A stretch of 64,000 bases of DNA, taken from contig JAYZBC010000086.1 of NCBI GenBank assembly GCA_036339375.1, positions 1 to 64,000 of the forward strand. The letters run 5' to 3'. The stretch comes from JAYZBC01 sp036339375. GTDB lineage: Bacteria; Pseudomonadota; Alphaproteobacteria; MPNO01; UBA2964. A program made the position numbers and the translations under genes. Shown here one piece after another: positions 51,592 through 60,367 of this stretch; the stretch's first letter is position 1; each line of letters starts with the position of its first letter. The notes beneath the pieces were generated by a model that was not told the origin of the DNA, searched no databases, and worked only from the letters and a program-made list of their open reading frames with translations.

Positions 51592-52386
51592 ATGGTTGCT
51601 TACATTGAGGCAAAGAACGTCGATCTCACCTTTACCCCACCTAACCGTGCACCTGTTACGGCATTACAGGGGTTAAATGTTGTGGTGGAAGAGGGGGAGT
51701 TTGTATCAATTGTAGGTCCTTCCGGATGCGGAAAGAGTACCTTTTTAAACGTTTTGTTAGGCCTCATACCCGCAACCGATGGCGAAATGGCCATTCGTGG
51801 TAATAGAGTGACAGGTCCCGGGCAGGACCGGGCGATGGTTTTTCAAGAGTTTGGACTGCTCCCCTGGCGGACGGTCTTGAACAACGTAGAGCTAGGTCTT
51901 GAACTCAAGGGGGTTCCCGGAAAAAAACGTCGTCCTGATTGTGAAAAATTTATCCAAATGGTCGGGCTGACAGGTTTTGAGGGGCATTATCCGCATGAAC
52001 TTTCTGGTGGCATGAAACAAAGGGTAGGTTTGGCGCGTGCTCTTGTCACCGACCCCGATGTGCTGTTAATGGATGAACCGTTTGCAGCGCTTGATGCGCA
52101 AACCCGCGATATCATGCAAGCGGAACTTCTACGAATTTGGCATGAGGCACAAAAGACCGTTCTATTTGTTACCCACCAAATAGAGGAGGCCGTTTACCTC
52201 TCTGACCGGGTTATAGTCATGACCAAAAGACCGGGCCAGGCAAAAAAAATTGTCGATATACCTTTGGCAAGACCACGCGATTATGAAATGCGTGTTACAC
52301 AGGAATTCAACGATTTGAAGTTAGCACTGTGGAATGAGCTCAAAGATGAACTCACTGCCGGTGGTGACGACGAGGCTATTGGGTAA
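51592..52386 (+). CDS. ABC transporter ATPase, nitrate/sulfonate/taurine type
   Basis: This 264-residue ATPase has Walker A (GPSGCGKSTF), the Q-loop (VFQEFGLLPW), the signature LSGGMKQR, Walker B (VLLMDEPFAALD) and the switch His in VTHQIEEA. The sequence groups with SsuB/TauB-like importers. AGGAG lies 9 bases before ATG 51592. First gene of an operon with two permeases (10- and 2-base gaps); the binding protein is encoded on the opposite strand behind a shared terminator. Confidence 0.92.
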   Translation: MVAYIEAKNVDLTFTPPNRAPVTALQGLNVVVEEGEFVSIVGPSGCGKSTFLNVLLGLIPATDGEMAIRGNRVTGPGQDRAMVFQEFGLLPWRTVLNNVELGLELKGVPGKKRRPDCEKFIQMVGLTGFEGHYPHELSGGMKQRVGLARALVTDPDVLLMDEPFAALDAQTRDIMQAELLRIWHEAQKTVLFVTHQIEEAVYLSDRVIVMTKRPGQAKKIVDIPLARPRDYEMRVTQEFNDLKLALWNELKDELTAGGDDEAIG

Positions 52387-52396
52387 CGAGGCAAAA

Positions 52397-53176
52397 ATGA
52401 ACTGGCAAGAATTTTGGTTCAAAAGGCAAAACCTCGTAATTGGGTCGCTTACATTAATAGCTTTTTTTCTAATTTGGGAAGCTATCTTCACTTGGTTTAT
52501 GCCCCTTAACAAATTTATAATGAGTAAACCCAGTTTGATTTTTGATGGATGGGCGAAAGATCTCGTTCAAGGACGGGTGTTGAACGACGTGTTAATCAGT
52601 GGCAAGCCTTTTTTGTTTGGTTTTGTCTCTGCAGGGGTAGTTGGTGTTTTCATTGGGACAATGATGGGTTGGCGACTACGCGTTGGGTATTCTCTTGATC
52701 CTTTGATGACTGCCTTTTATGCAAGCCCATTGGTTGCAGTTGCACCTTTAATGATCATCGCTTTCGGTGTGGGGGTTTCAGGGAAGGCGATCCTAATTTT
52801 TCTTTTGTGTGTGTTCCCTTTTATTTTCAATACTTATGCGGGCGTGAAAGCTGTTGATCAACTCCTAGTAAATGTTGTTCGTTCCCTTGGAGGTTCACAG
52901 AGTCACATTTACCTCAAAGTGATTGTACCGAGTGTCTTACCCTATATCGTTGCCGGAACACGTTACGCTATAGGTCGTGCCCTTGTCGGTATCCTTGTTG
53001 GCGAATTTTATGCTGCAACGGCAGGAATAGGTTTCCGAATAGCGTGGTACAGCGATATGTACGTTTTAGACCGCATGTTCGGCTATATTTTTACCATGAT
53101 GGTAATTGCGGTAGCCCTTACTGAAGGCATTCGTTGGGCAGAAAGAACCGCATTTCCCTGGCGAATAGGGATGTAA
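52397..53176 (+). CDS. ABC transporter permease 1 (BPD type)
   Basis: This 259-residue protein has six hydrophobic segments. The EAA-loop region VDQLLVNVVRSLGGSQSHIY followed by VIVPSVLPYIVAGTRYAI contacts the ATPase. ATG 52397 has GAGG about 7 bases upstream; a start at 52334 would overlap the ATPase gene and lacks a site. It is related to, but distinct from, the next permease; together they probably form a heterodimer. Confidence 0.9.
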   Translation: MNWQEFWFKRQNLVIGSLTLIAFFLIWEAIFTWFMPLNKFIMSKPSLIFDGWAKDLVQGRVLNDVLISGKPFLFGFVSAGVVGVFIGTMMGWRLRVGYSLDPLMTAFYASPLVAVAPLMIIAFGVGVSGKAILIFLLCVFPFIFNTYAGVKAVDQLLVNVVRSLGGSQSHIYLKVIVPSVLPYIVAGTRYAIGRALVGILVGEFYAATAGIGFRIAWYSDMYVLDRMFGYIFTMMVIAVALTEGIRWAERTAFPWRIGM

Positions 53177-53178
53177 AA

Positions 53179-54066
53179 ATGGCGGATAAAAAACAACCTA
53201 CTGCCGGTGGCTTGAGGACAAAGCAAAACGAAGACCTTGGAGAAATTACCAAGAAAACCTTTTATGAAATAAATGAACCCTACCTTTTTGGAGGAGGTTT
53301 CATAATTGTGTTTTTGGCCATTTGGGAGGCTATTCCCCATGTGTTTACCTTGCCGAAGGGAATATCTTTATTTTTTACGACACCGATAACGGTTTTTGAA
53401 CGGTTGTTCTCAATGCTGGATGGCAGTGAAAAAATGTTTGACGGCAATCCTTTAACTGCTCATCTGGCATCGAGTACGGAAGCCTTTTTATCCGGGTTAG
53501 GCTTGTCCATCATTGTAGCTCTTCCTTTGGGTATAATTTTAGGAAGGTCAAAAATTTTGAATGCGATGTTTGATCCTTTTGTAACGGCGATTAATGCAAC
53601 CCCTCGTCTTGTTTTTCTCCCTATAATTATGATTTGGGTTGGTATTGGCTATTGGACAGTGACCCTGATTGTTTTTATTGGTGCTGTTTTTCCACTTCTT
53701 ATTAATACTTACGCAGGAGTAAAAAATGCCGATCAACTCCTCATAAATGTGGTCAAATCTTTTGGTGCCAACGAGTGGGAAATTAACAAATTGGTGATAC
53801 TGCCCAACTCACTACCCTTTATCATTGCAGGGCTGCGTCTTGCGATAGGACGAGCCATTCTGGGGATCGTTGTTGCAGAATTTTTTGGTGGGACGACCAT
53901 GGGGATGGGTGTCATTATGGTTGACGCGTCGGGTAAGTTCCATGTCGACGTAGTGTTTGTGGGTCTTATTATGTTTATGACCCTTTCCCTAATCCTTACG
54001 GCAATTGTCAAAATTATTGAAAACAAACTGAGCCGTTGGCGTCCCCAGCAGGTTAAAACATTTTAA
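53179..54066 (+). CDS. ABC transporter permease 2 (BPD type)
   Basis: This 295-residue protein has a polar N-terminal part of about 45 residues and six hydrophobic segments. The EAA loop is ADQLLINVVKSFGANEWEIN, followed by LVILPNSLPFIIAGLRLAIG. ATG 53179 lies 2 bases after the stop of permease 1; a start at 53134 inside that gene is unlikely. Last gene of the importer operon before the terminator at 54096. Confidence 0.9.
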   Translation: MADKKQPTAGGLRTKQNEDLGEITKKTFYEINEPYLFGGGFIIVFLAIWEAIPHVFTLPKGISLFFTTPITVFERLFSMLDGSEKMFDGNPLTAHLASSTEAFLSGLGLSIIVALPLGIILGRSKILNAMFDPFVTAINATPRLVFLPIIMIWVGIGYWTVTLIVFIGAVFPLLINTYAGVKNADQLLINVVKSFGANEWEINKLVILPNSLPFIIAGLRLAIGRAILGIVVAEFFGGTTMGMGVIMVDASGKFHVDVVFVGLIMFMTLSLILTAIVKIIENKLSRWRPQQVKTF

Positions 54067-54095
54067 GTTTAAATTAAAACTTGGGGGTATAGAAA

Positions 54096-54120
54096 AAGGC
54101 GCGGGGTTTTCCCGCGCCTT
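54096..54120. terminator. Intrinsic terminator between converging ABC genes
   Basis: A 10-bp perfect stem (AAGGCGCGGG 54096-54105 with CCCGCGCCTT 54111-54120) has a GTTTT loop. On the minus strand a TTTTTC run follows, so it best ends the binding-protein transcript; on the plus strand only TTAT follows. It probably serves both converging genes. Confidence 0.85.
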
Positions 54121-54142
54121 ATCTAATTCAGAAAAAATTATT

Positions 54143-55192
54143 TTATTTAAGTTTGCCTTGAACTACCGGTGGCGCTTGTAGGTAATAACCAATTTCGCGC
54201 AATGCCTCGTCTAATAGTTTCCGTTCAACGAATTGTTCAGGATTGGGAACCGGTGTTTTCTTATCCCAAAGGCCCTTGCTGATCATCCTATTAACGCGAC
54301 CACTGAACAGCTTACCTAAGAGTACAGCAGGAATATCGGGGCCGTATTGATCATGCACAGTGTCCCATATAACTCCAGCTTGTTTCTTATCTTTAATACC
54401 AAAATATTTCTGAATAACTTCCACGGAACCCTTTTTGTTTGTAGCAAGATACTGTTCCGCTTTGGCAATGGCTTTGATGAATTTTTTTACCGTTGCACGG
54501 TTATTTTTTAGGTACTTTTTAGTAACCCAAAACGTGCCTCCAACGCGGGGTAAATATTCACCTGTTTTAACTAGAATTTTAAAACCACTCATTGCTGCTT
54601 TGGCAGCGTTTGGAAAGGATAAAAGACCGCCGTGGATGCTTCCATTAATCATGGCGGCTATGCGCTCCGGCTCTCCCTGAAAGGAGATAACCTTGTAATC
54701 GCGGCCAACTTCCATATTGAAAAATTCACCCAAAGTGATTTCACCCTCGTCGTAATCAGCACTGCCAGGACGTCCATAACCGATAGTTTTACCCTTGAGG
54801 TCTTTAACTGTTTTTATGCTTGGGTGAACGACAATTGCCCATTGGGAAATTAGTGATTCACCGACCACATACCGTAATGGCGCGCCTTTGAGAATGGCCT
54901 GTGATCCGCCCCCTGGAATTGGAACAAAGTCAATAGCGCCGCCAATTCCCGCTGTTAAAAGACCCTTGCCGGTCATGGCTACATACTTGGCATCCAGGCC
55001 TTCCCGCTTAAAAAAACCTTTGTCCATTGCAACATAGGATGGGATATGAAATCCACTTGCTCCCGTCGTACGGCCCACGGTAATTTTAGTTCCGGCTAGC
55101 ACCTCGGTGCTCAAAATTGATAACAACACCACACTTGAAATCGCAACTGTTTTTGTAACAGATGTAAAGATTTTAAGCCTGCGTATATTCAT
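54143..55192 (-). CDS. ABC transporter substrate-binding protein, NMT1/SsuA type
   Basis: This 349-residue exported protein has a signal peptide ending near STEVLAGTKITV. NMT1-type elements are FHIPSYVAMDKGFFKREGLD, KGLLTAGIGGAIDFVPIPGG, VKDLKGKTIGYGRPGSADY and AMINGSIHGGLLSFP. This class binds sulfonates, thiamine precursors, nitrate or aromatic acids. It lies opposite the ATPase-permease operon and converges on it, an unusual arrangement that gives it its own promoter. Confidence 0.88.
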   Translation of the reverse strand: MNIRRLKIFTSVTKTVAISSVVLLSILSTEVLAGTKITVGRTTGASGFHIPSYVAMDKGFFKREGLDAKYVAMTGKGLLTAGIGGAIDFVPIPGGGSQAILKGAPLRYVVGESLISQWAIVVHPSIKTVKDLKGKTIGYGRPGSADYDEGEITLGEFFNMEVGRDYKVISFQGEPERIAAMINGSIHGGLLSFPNAAKAAMSGFKILVKTGEYLPRVGGTFWVTKKYLKNNRATVKKFIKAIAKAEQYLATNKKGSVEVIQKYFGIKDKKQAGVIWDTVHDQYGPDIPAVLLGKLFSGRVNRMISKGLWDKKTPVPNPEQFVERKLLDEALREIGYYLQAPPVVQGKLK

Positions 55193-55450
55193 TCTTTTTC
55201 TCCCTTTACAGCCTATTTTCTTTTCATATTTATAAACGGTCGATTTTAGACCTACCGTAATTTAACAGTAGGAGCGTCAATCTATTCAATGTCAAGGAAG
55301 AGAAAACAATTTCCGTTTACACTATGTTCGATACTTTTTTTGTGGTTTAGAGGCGATTAAGGGCACAAGAATTTTTTCTCCAAAATTTTTATTTCATAAG
55401 CGTTCTGAAATTTTAGGGCACGGTTATTTTCCGCACGCCTGTTTAAAAAA

Positions 55451-56416
55451 TCAGGACGGTGAATCTGGACCGGGGACAGTTCCCATTTTTACTAGCGCGT
55501 TCTCAACAAACTGATTAACGATAATCTCTTCGGCAGTTACCCTTTGGAGTTCGGGGTTTAATTGAAAAAACAGGTTTATTTCTTGTTCCCAATGTTTTGG
55601 TGTTAATTCTCCGTTTATGGCGAAACCGTTTGTGTCATGTTCTTGTTGCCAAATCTTTTTCACCTCATTATCACTGACAGGGACAGTGACAAAATTATCG
55701 TAGACTTTTTTAAAATCTGAAAAATCATTGTGGAGCCTGCGAGACGCATTAATCATGCCGCGCGTCAACCGCGCCAATTCTTCTGGGTGTTCTTGTTGAA
55801 ACCTTTCGGTTGTTCCCAACACACCATGGGGTTGGATAGGGACGAGATCCTTTAGTTGAGCAAAGCCGAGTAGATTATGGAGAGAATTATTTGGGTCTTT
55901 ATCCAAAGAGATGGCTTCTTCCACTCTTATTAAAGAGACATCTATTGTTCCCTCCAATAGGCGCTCAATTCTTTCTGGTGGTGGCCCTACAGCCTGCCAA
56001 TCTATTGTTTCTTCGGAAATATGCAACGACGCGACAACAAGTCTTGCCATGTGGTGGCTGAGTGCACCAAACCCGTCAAGAGCCCACGAAACACCATCTA
56101 AATCCTCTACCTTTTCTATATGTTTTTGAACAACTAGGTTTTGGGCGAGGCCTCGGGCCATTGATACAATAACCTTTACGGGTTTCCCTTCAGATCTAAA
56201 CCGAAGGACTGGACCAAGGCCCCCATAGGAAACGTCTACAAGGTTATCTAATACGGCCTGCATGGCAGCAACGCCCCCATGTACTGGGGTCCATGAGACA
56301 TCAAGACCCTCTTCCTTCCAACAGTTTAAATAAGTGGCAGCGGCACAAGAAAGATCATCCACACCAAAAGTAGGTCCGGACCCTGCTGCAAGTCTTATTG
56401 GGAGAACATCAACCAT
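55451..56416 (-). CDS. Binding-protein-like protein without signal peptide
   Basis: This 321-residue protein has the NMT1/periplasmic-binding-protein fold signature (IRLAAGSGPTFGVDDLSCAA, LVDVSYGGLGPVLRFRSEGK, LDGVSWALDGFGALSH, LLEGTIDVSLIRVEEA) but begins directly with MVDVLPIRLA, with no signal or lipoprotein sequence. Cytoplasmic members of this fold include enzymes such as dihydroxyphthalate decarboxylase and pyrimidine synthases. It is the third gene of a tight unit after the PhyH and alcohol-dehydrogenase genes (11-base gap), so an enzymatic role in the same pathway is likely. Confidence 0.7.
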   Translation of the reverse strand: MVDVLPIRLAAGSGPTFGVDDLSCAAATYLNCWKEEGLDVSWTPVHGGVAAMQAVLDNLVDVSYGGLGPVLRFRSEGKPVKVIVSMARGLAQNLVVQKHIEKVEDLDGVSWALDGFGALSHHMARLVVASLHISEETIDWQAVGPPPERIERLLEGTIDVSLIRVEEAISLDKDPNNSLHNLLGFAQLKDLVPIQPHGVLGTTERFQQEHPEELARLTRGMINASRRLHNDFSDFKKVYDNFVTVPVSDNEVKKIWQQEHDTNGFAINGELTPKHWEQEINLFFQLNPELQRVTAEEIIVNQFVENALVKMGTVPGPDSPS

Positions 56417-56427
56417 AAAATCTTCCT

Positions 56428-57543
56428 TTAAGGGGGTGTTGTGGTGTCGAGGTAAATATGCACGGGCTCTGGTCCATCTTGAATTTCACGTCCCAAAAGG
56501 CGAACGGCTTTTTCAGCTTCACTTAAACTATAGGAATGCGTACAAAGTTTTTTTAAGCCCTGCCATTTTCTAGACAGAATATCCACCGCACGAGCCGTAT
56601 CTTCCCAATCTGATGAAAGGACACCAAGCATTGAGATTTCGTTAAATAACAACTTATCGGTGTAAAAATTATTAAGAGCGTTATGTGTTTTGACTCCGGC
56701 AACAACAATCGTTCCCCCTTTACGTACCATTTCAACCGCTTGTATCAAGGGTTCAGTCGCCCCCATTGACACATCGAGTATGATATCCGCTTTGCGTCCA
56801 TTCGTTAGGTCATTAACCCGTGCCACAGGATCTTCTTCATCAACATTTATAGTAGCATCTGCACCCAGCTCTTTGGCTAATGAAAGGCGGTACTCATCCG
56901 CAGCAATACCCGTTACAATTATTTGTCCTGCCCCCATTTCCTTAGCCACAACAACGCTCAAAAGTCCACGCTGCCCCGGTCCTTCTATAACAATGGTTTG
57001 ACCTTCCTGTAAATTTGGACGCGCCCAGGCCCAACGCACGGCATTAGAAAGTGGGTTGTAAAGGCTCATAATATCTGTAGGGATGTCATTTGGTATTTTG
57101 TGTAATCGTGCTTTGGGGTGCAAATAAAGATGGGATGCATACCCTCCCCATAAGTGGGGGGCGGTATCAAAGCCCATTCGTAGGCCGTAACCCATGTTAG
57201 AATCGCAGAAAATGGGTCGGCCATCATGGCAAGCTAAACATTCACCGCAAGGTATAGAAGTTTCAACGATTACCCGATCGCCTTCCTTCACGCCCCACCG
57301 GGTTGCCGCCTTGGCACCGACACGGTCTACCCATCCAAAAATTTCATGCCCCGGAGTGATTGGTAAAGTGCCATGAGTGGTGCCGATAAAATGACCATCA
57401 AATTGTTCATAATCTGTTCCACAAAGCCCGGCGGCTTCCATGCGGAGAAGACCTTCATCGGGGCCTATTTCTGGAATAGGAACTTCCCGTGTTTCAAATT
57501 TTCTGATTTCAGTCAAAACTGCTGCATAGGCTGTTTCTGTCAT
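56428..57543 (-). CDS. Zinc-dependent alcohol dehydrogenase (MDR family)
   Basis: This 371-residue medium-chain dehydrogenase has catalytic zinc ligands Cys41 (AAGLCGTDYEQ) and His66-Glu67 (TPGHEIFGWVD). The four structural-zinc cysteines are in IPCGECLACHDGRPIFCDS. The cofactor loop is EGPGQRGLLSVVVAKEMGA, in which the usual GxGxxG reads GPGQRG. It probably oxidises an alcohol formed by the PhyH dioxygenase encoded 3 bases upstream, using NAD(P). The substrate is unknown; the larger-than-usual insert GFDTAPHLWGGYASHLYL is common in the threonine/sorbitol dehydrogenase-like branch. Confidence 0.87.
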   Translation of the reverse strand: MTETAYAAVLTEIRKFETREVPIPEIGPDEGLLRMEAAGLCGTDYEQFDGHFIGTTHGTLPITPGHEIFGWVDRVGAKAATRWGVKEGDRVIVETSIPCGECLACHDGRPIFCDSNMGYGLRMGFDTAPHLWGGYASHLYLHPKARLHKIPNDIPTDIMSLYNPLSNAVRWAWARPNLQEGQTIVIEGPGQRGLLSVVVAKEMGAGQIIVTGIAADEYRLSLAKELGADATINVDEEDPVARVNDLTNGRKADIILDVSMGATEPLIQAVEMVRKGGTIVVAGVKTHNALNNFYTDKLLFNEISMLGVLSSDWEDTARAVDILSRKWQGLKKLCTHSYSLSEAEKAVRLLGREIQDGPEPVHIYLDTTTPP

Positions 57544-57546
57544 GGG

Positions 57547-58377
57547 TCAACTGCGCCCCCCTAAAGCGATTTTGTCGGCCGTTGTGTTTGTGAATTTTGC
57601 ACGGGTTTGTATCATATAATCAATACACTCGCTGTCATAATTTTCCTTAGGTTCTGGATCCTCACCCCAATTATCTCCAACATTTTCACCCCGTAATAAC
57701 ATTGCGGTGGCCCCCTCAAAACGAGTCTCTTTTACATGTGGAGCAACATAGTGAATGGAAAACCCTACGCGGGGATGATTTGCTCGATTGGGTTGGGAAC
57801 CATGGACAACACTTTCATGATGAAAAACGACCTGACCGGCATTTAATTCAGCACAAATGGCGTTTTGTTCAGGAACATTGACCACTGTTTGTCCTTGTTG
57901 AACTAAATTATCTTTATGCATTTTAATTTCATGGACGGCTGGGGGGCCTTTATGCGTTCCAGGTATGTAACGAACACAGCCCGACTCAATAGTTGAATCA
58001 TTGAAACCCAACCAAGCTGTCAGTGTTTCAGCCGGTTTAAAGCCATAATAAAAGCTATCGGTATGCCAAGATACAAAACGTGGATCATTAGCTTTTTTGG
58101 TAAAAAAGGCAGTGCCCCAACACAAAATATTGGGTCCAATTATATCTTCAACTGCGTCCAATAAAGCGGGGTTCCTTACAATGTCACACAACCAAGGAAA
58201 AGGGAGGTGAGCTTTTATACGGAATTTCTTCTGTGGTTCATAGCCCAGGTGTTTTTCCATTTCCACAAATTTTTGATGGAAAACGGCTGCCTCTTCCCTT
58301 GTATAAACGTTTATAGGGAATAAAAAGCCATCCTGATGAAAACGTGCAACTTGTTCTTGGGTTAAAACATTTGACAT
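57547..58377 (-). CDS. Phytanoyl-CoA dioxygenase (PhyH) family protein
   Basis: This 276-residue 2-oxoglutarate/Fe(II) dioxygenase has the first iron ligands in RFVSWHTDSFYYGF (HxD) and the distal His in SVVHGSQPNRANHPR, whose final Arg binds 2-oxoglutarate. ATG 58377 with GGAG 9 bases upstream is preferred to TTG 58383. Bacterial relatives hydroxylate ectoine, phosphonates and many secondary metabolites. First gene of the unit with the MDR dehydrogenase and the binding-protein-like protein. Confidence 0.85.
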   Translation of the reverse strand: MSNVLTQEQVARFHQDGFLFPINVYTREEAAVFHQKFVEMEKHLGYEPQKKFRIKAHLPFPWLCDIVRNPALLDAVEDIIGPNILCWGTAFFTKKANDPRFVSWHTDSFYYGFKPAETLTAWLGFNDSTIESGCVRYIPGTHKGPPAVHEIKMHKDNLVQQGQTVVNVPEQNAICAELNAGQVVFHHESVVHGSQPNRANHPRVGFSIHYVAPHVKETRFEGATAMLLRGENVGDNWGEDPEPKENYDSECIDYMIQTRAKFTNTTADKIALGGRS

Positions 58378-58511
58378 TGGCAAATTCTCCAGGGTTTAGC
58401 CCACTTTGTATTTACCTTTTTTCTATAAATTCCTAATAAAGTGAATATAATGTTTGAATCTAACGGTTTTAACAATATCGTAAAGGTATTCTGAGAAAAA
58501 AGGAGAGCGCC

Positions 58512-58973
58512 ATGTCAACAAAAAAAGCAAGAGCCCTTGGCATAAATCACATAGTTCTTGAAGTTGATGATTTAGATGAAGCACTCCAATTTTATAGCAC
58601 TATTTTTGAATTTAAATTACGTGGTCGAAATGAACACAATGCATTCATCGATTTGGGTGATCAATTTATTCAATTGAGGGTGGGGCGAACGCAAGAGCCG
58701 GACGTGTCACGCCATTTTGGTTTGGTTGTGGATGATCGGAAGTTGGTAAAGAAGGCTTTAGAGAAAATGGGTGTCAATCTGCTTGAACGAGGTCTGAATT
58801 TCATAGACCCTTGGGGTAATAGAGTAGAAGTGGTAGCGTATAGTGAAATTCAATTTACAAAAGCAGCAAACATTTTGAGAGGTATGGGGAGCCATAGTCT
58901 TAAAAAGACTCCCGCTGCAATCTCGGAACTCAGTCAAAAGGGTATGGCCCCTAAATCGGAAAATACTTTTTGA
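58512..58973 (+). CDS. VOC (glyoxalase-fold) protein, single module
   Basis: This 153-residue protein has one VOC module: GINHIVLEVDDLDEALQFYS, FIDLGDQFIQLRVG, SRHFGLVVDDRKLV and FIDPWGNRVEVVAYSE. Candidate metal ligands are His12, His72 and the Glu of RVEVV. The last 40 residues are an extra helical tail. It may be a dioxygenase, isomerase or binding protein. AAGGAG precedes ATG 58512. It is divergent from the PhyH operon and upstream of the monooxygenase gene. Confidence 0.75.
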   Translation: MSTKKARALGINHIVLEVDDLDEALQFYSTIFEFKLRGRNEHNAFIDLGDQFIQLRVGRTQEPDVSRHFGLVVDDRKLVKKALEKMGVNLLERGLNFIDPWGNRVEVVAYSEIQFTKAANILRGMGSHSLKKTPAAISELSQKGMAPKSENTF

Positions 58974-59117
58974 AGGAGATTTGAAAAACAACTTAGATTC
59001 CTATGACAAATTATAATTTAGTTTTAAAAAACTCTGTGCTTAAGAGAAAGAATGCAATTTTACATAAAGTAAAAACTAAAAAATTTGAATAAAAAATGGA
59101 AAACAGAGTCTAAATGA

Positions 59118-60326
59118 ATGTTAGATAGAGGTGAACGTAACCTTGTAACAAAGGTGGACCTGGTTGATCGTGCGCGGGAAATGGTACCGATTTTGCTAGA
59201 ACGGGCGGCAGAAGCTGAAAAAATGAGACGGCTTCACGACAAGACTCAAAAGGCTTTTCTTGATGCGGGGTTCTACAAAATATTTCTTCCCGTTCGATAT
59301 GGCGGGTACGAAATGGAGTTCAGCACTCTTATGGATATTTGTTCAGAACTTGGTCGTGGTTGTGGATCAAGTTGTTGGGTTTTTAGCAATTTAATTGGCC
59401 AAACTTGGATTAACGGAATGAAAAACCAAGAGGCTCAAGATGATGTGTGGGCAAAAAATCCTGATGCGTTAATCGCCTCTTCCTTCCCTGGAAAGGGTGC
59501 AACAGTTAAAACAGTAAATGGCGGATGGATTGCTGACGGTATGTGGAGTTTTTCGAGTGGTATAGATTTTGCCGAATGGAGCAACGTACAGCTTTTTGTG
59601 CCCCAGAAAGAAGGGCCACCTCAACATCAATTTGCACTCGTACCAAAATCAGAATTCAAGATTGTTGATGATTGGTTTCCAAGCGGTTTAGCGGGTACCG
59701 GGAGTAGATCCTTCATTCTTAAAAAAGTATTTATTCCGGAACATCGGGCGATTTCCGCAGGACAAGTACAGGGTGGTCCTACACCCGGAAGTTCTGTAAA
59801 CCCTAATCCTCTATATAAATTGCCTTTATTTGCGATCGGGACAAAGCAGTTTTCCTCCACGGCCCTGGGTGTGGCTCTTGGAGCACTTGACGCTATGGAA
59901 GCAGACATCTCAACGCGAAAGTCTGTTGGGGGCGTGGTGTTGCGTGAACAAGCCACGGTTCAAGCTCGGGTCGCAGAAGCAGGTGCAGAAATTGAAGCTG
60001 CACGGGCCCTTTTGTTGGAAGATTTTCGTGATAGCTTGGAGGTCGCACAAAGCGAAGCACCGCCAACACTTGAACAAAGGGCTCGTTGGCGTCGTAACAA
60101 CTCTTTCGCCGGTAAACTATGTGTTCAAGCCGTGGAACGTTTATTTCCATTAGCGGGTGGTCGTGGTTTAAATTTTTCAAGTCCCTTCCAAAGGGCAGTT
60201 AGAGATGTGCACGCTGCTACCTCTCAAAACAGTATGGCATGGGATGTAGCTGCCATTACGTATGGCCAAATGAGATTTGGTGCAGTTATGTCTGATCCCA
60301 GATACTTTCCAGAGAAAAAGAAATAA
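59118..60326 (+). CDS. Acyl-CoA-dehydrogenase-fold flavin monooxygenase (HsaA/DszC-like)
   Basis: This 402-residue protein of the group D flavin-dependent monooxygenase type has an N-terminal helical part (FLDAGFYKIFLPVRYGGYE), a flavin-contacting strand region (DGMWSFSSGIDFAEWSNVQ, WFPSGLAGTGSRSFILKKV) and a C-terminal four-helix part ending in FQRAVRDVHAATSQNS, where the His is a catalytic base in HsaA and HpaB relatives. The general acid-base Glu of true acyl-CoA dehydrogenases is not seen. It probably needs reduced flavin from a separate reductase and hydroxylates an aromatic compound. VOC proteins on both sides could cleave the product. Confidence 0.82.
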   Translation: MLDRGERNLVTKVDLVDRAREMVPILLERAAEAEKMRRLHDKTQKAFLDAGFYKIFLPVRYGGYEMEFSTLMDICSELGRGCGSSCWVFSNLIGQTWINGMKNQEAQDDVWAKNPDALIASSFPGKGATVKTVNGGWIADGMWSFSSGIDFAEWSNVQLFVPQKEGPPQHQFALVPKSEFKIVDDWFPSGLAGTGSRSFILKKVFIPEHRAISAGQVQGGPTPGSSVNPNPLYKLPLFAIGTKQFSSTALGVALGALDAMEADISTRKSVGGVVLREQATVQARVAEAGAEIEAARALLLEDFRDSLEVAQSEAPPTLEQRARWRRNNSFAGKLCVQAVERLFPLAGGRGLNFSSPFQRAVRDVHAATSQNSMAWDVAAITYGQMRFGAVMSDPRYFPEKKK

Positions 60327-60367
60327 TTGGTGCATGATGTTTAATTTTTTGTCACAGGAGGAAAATT

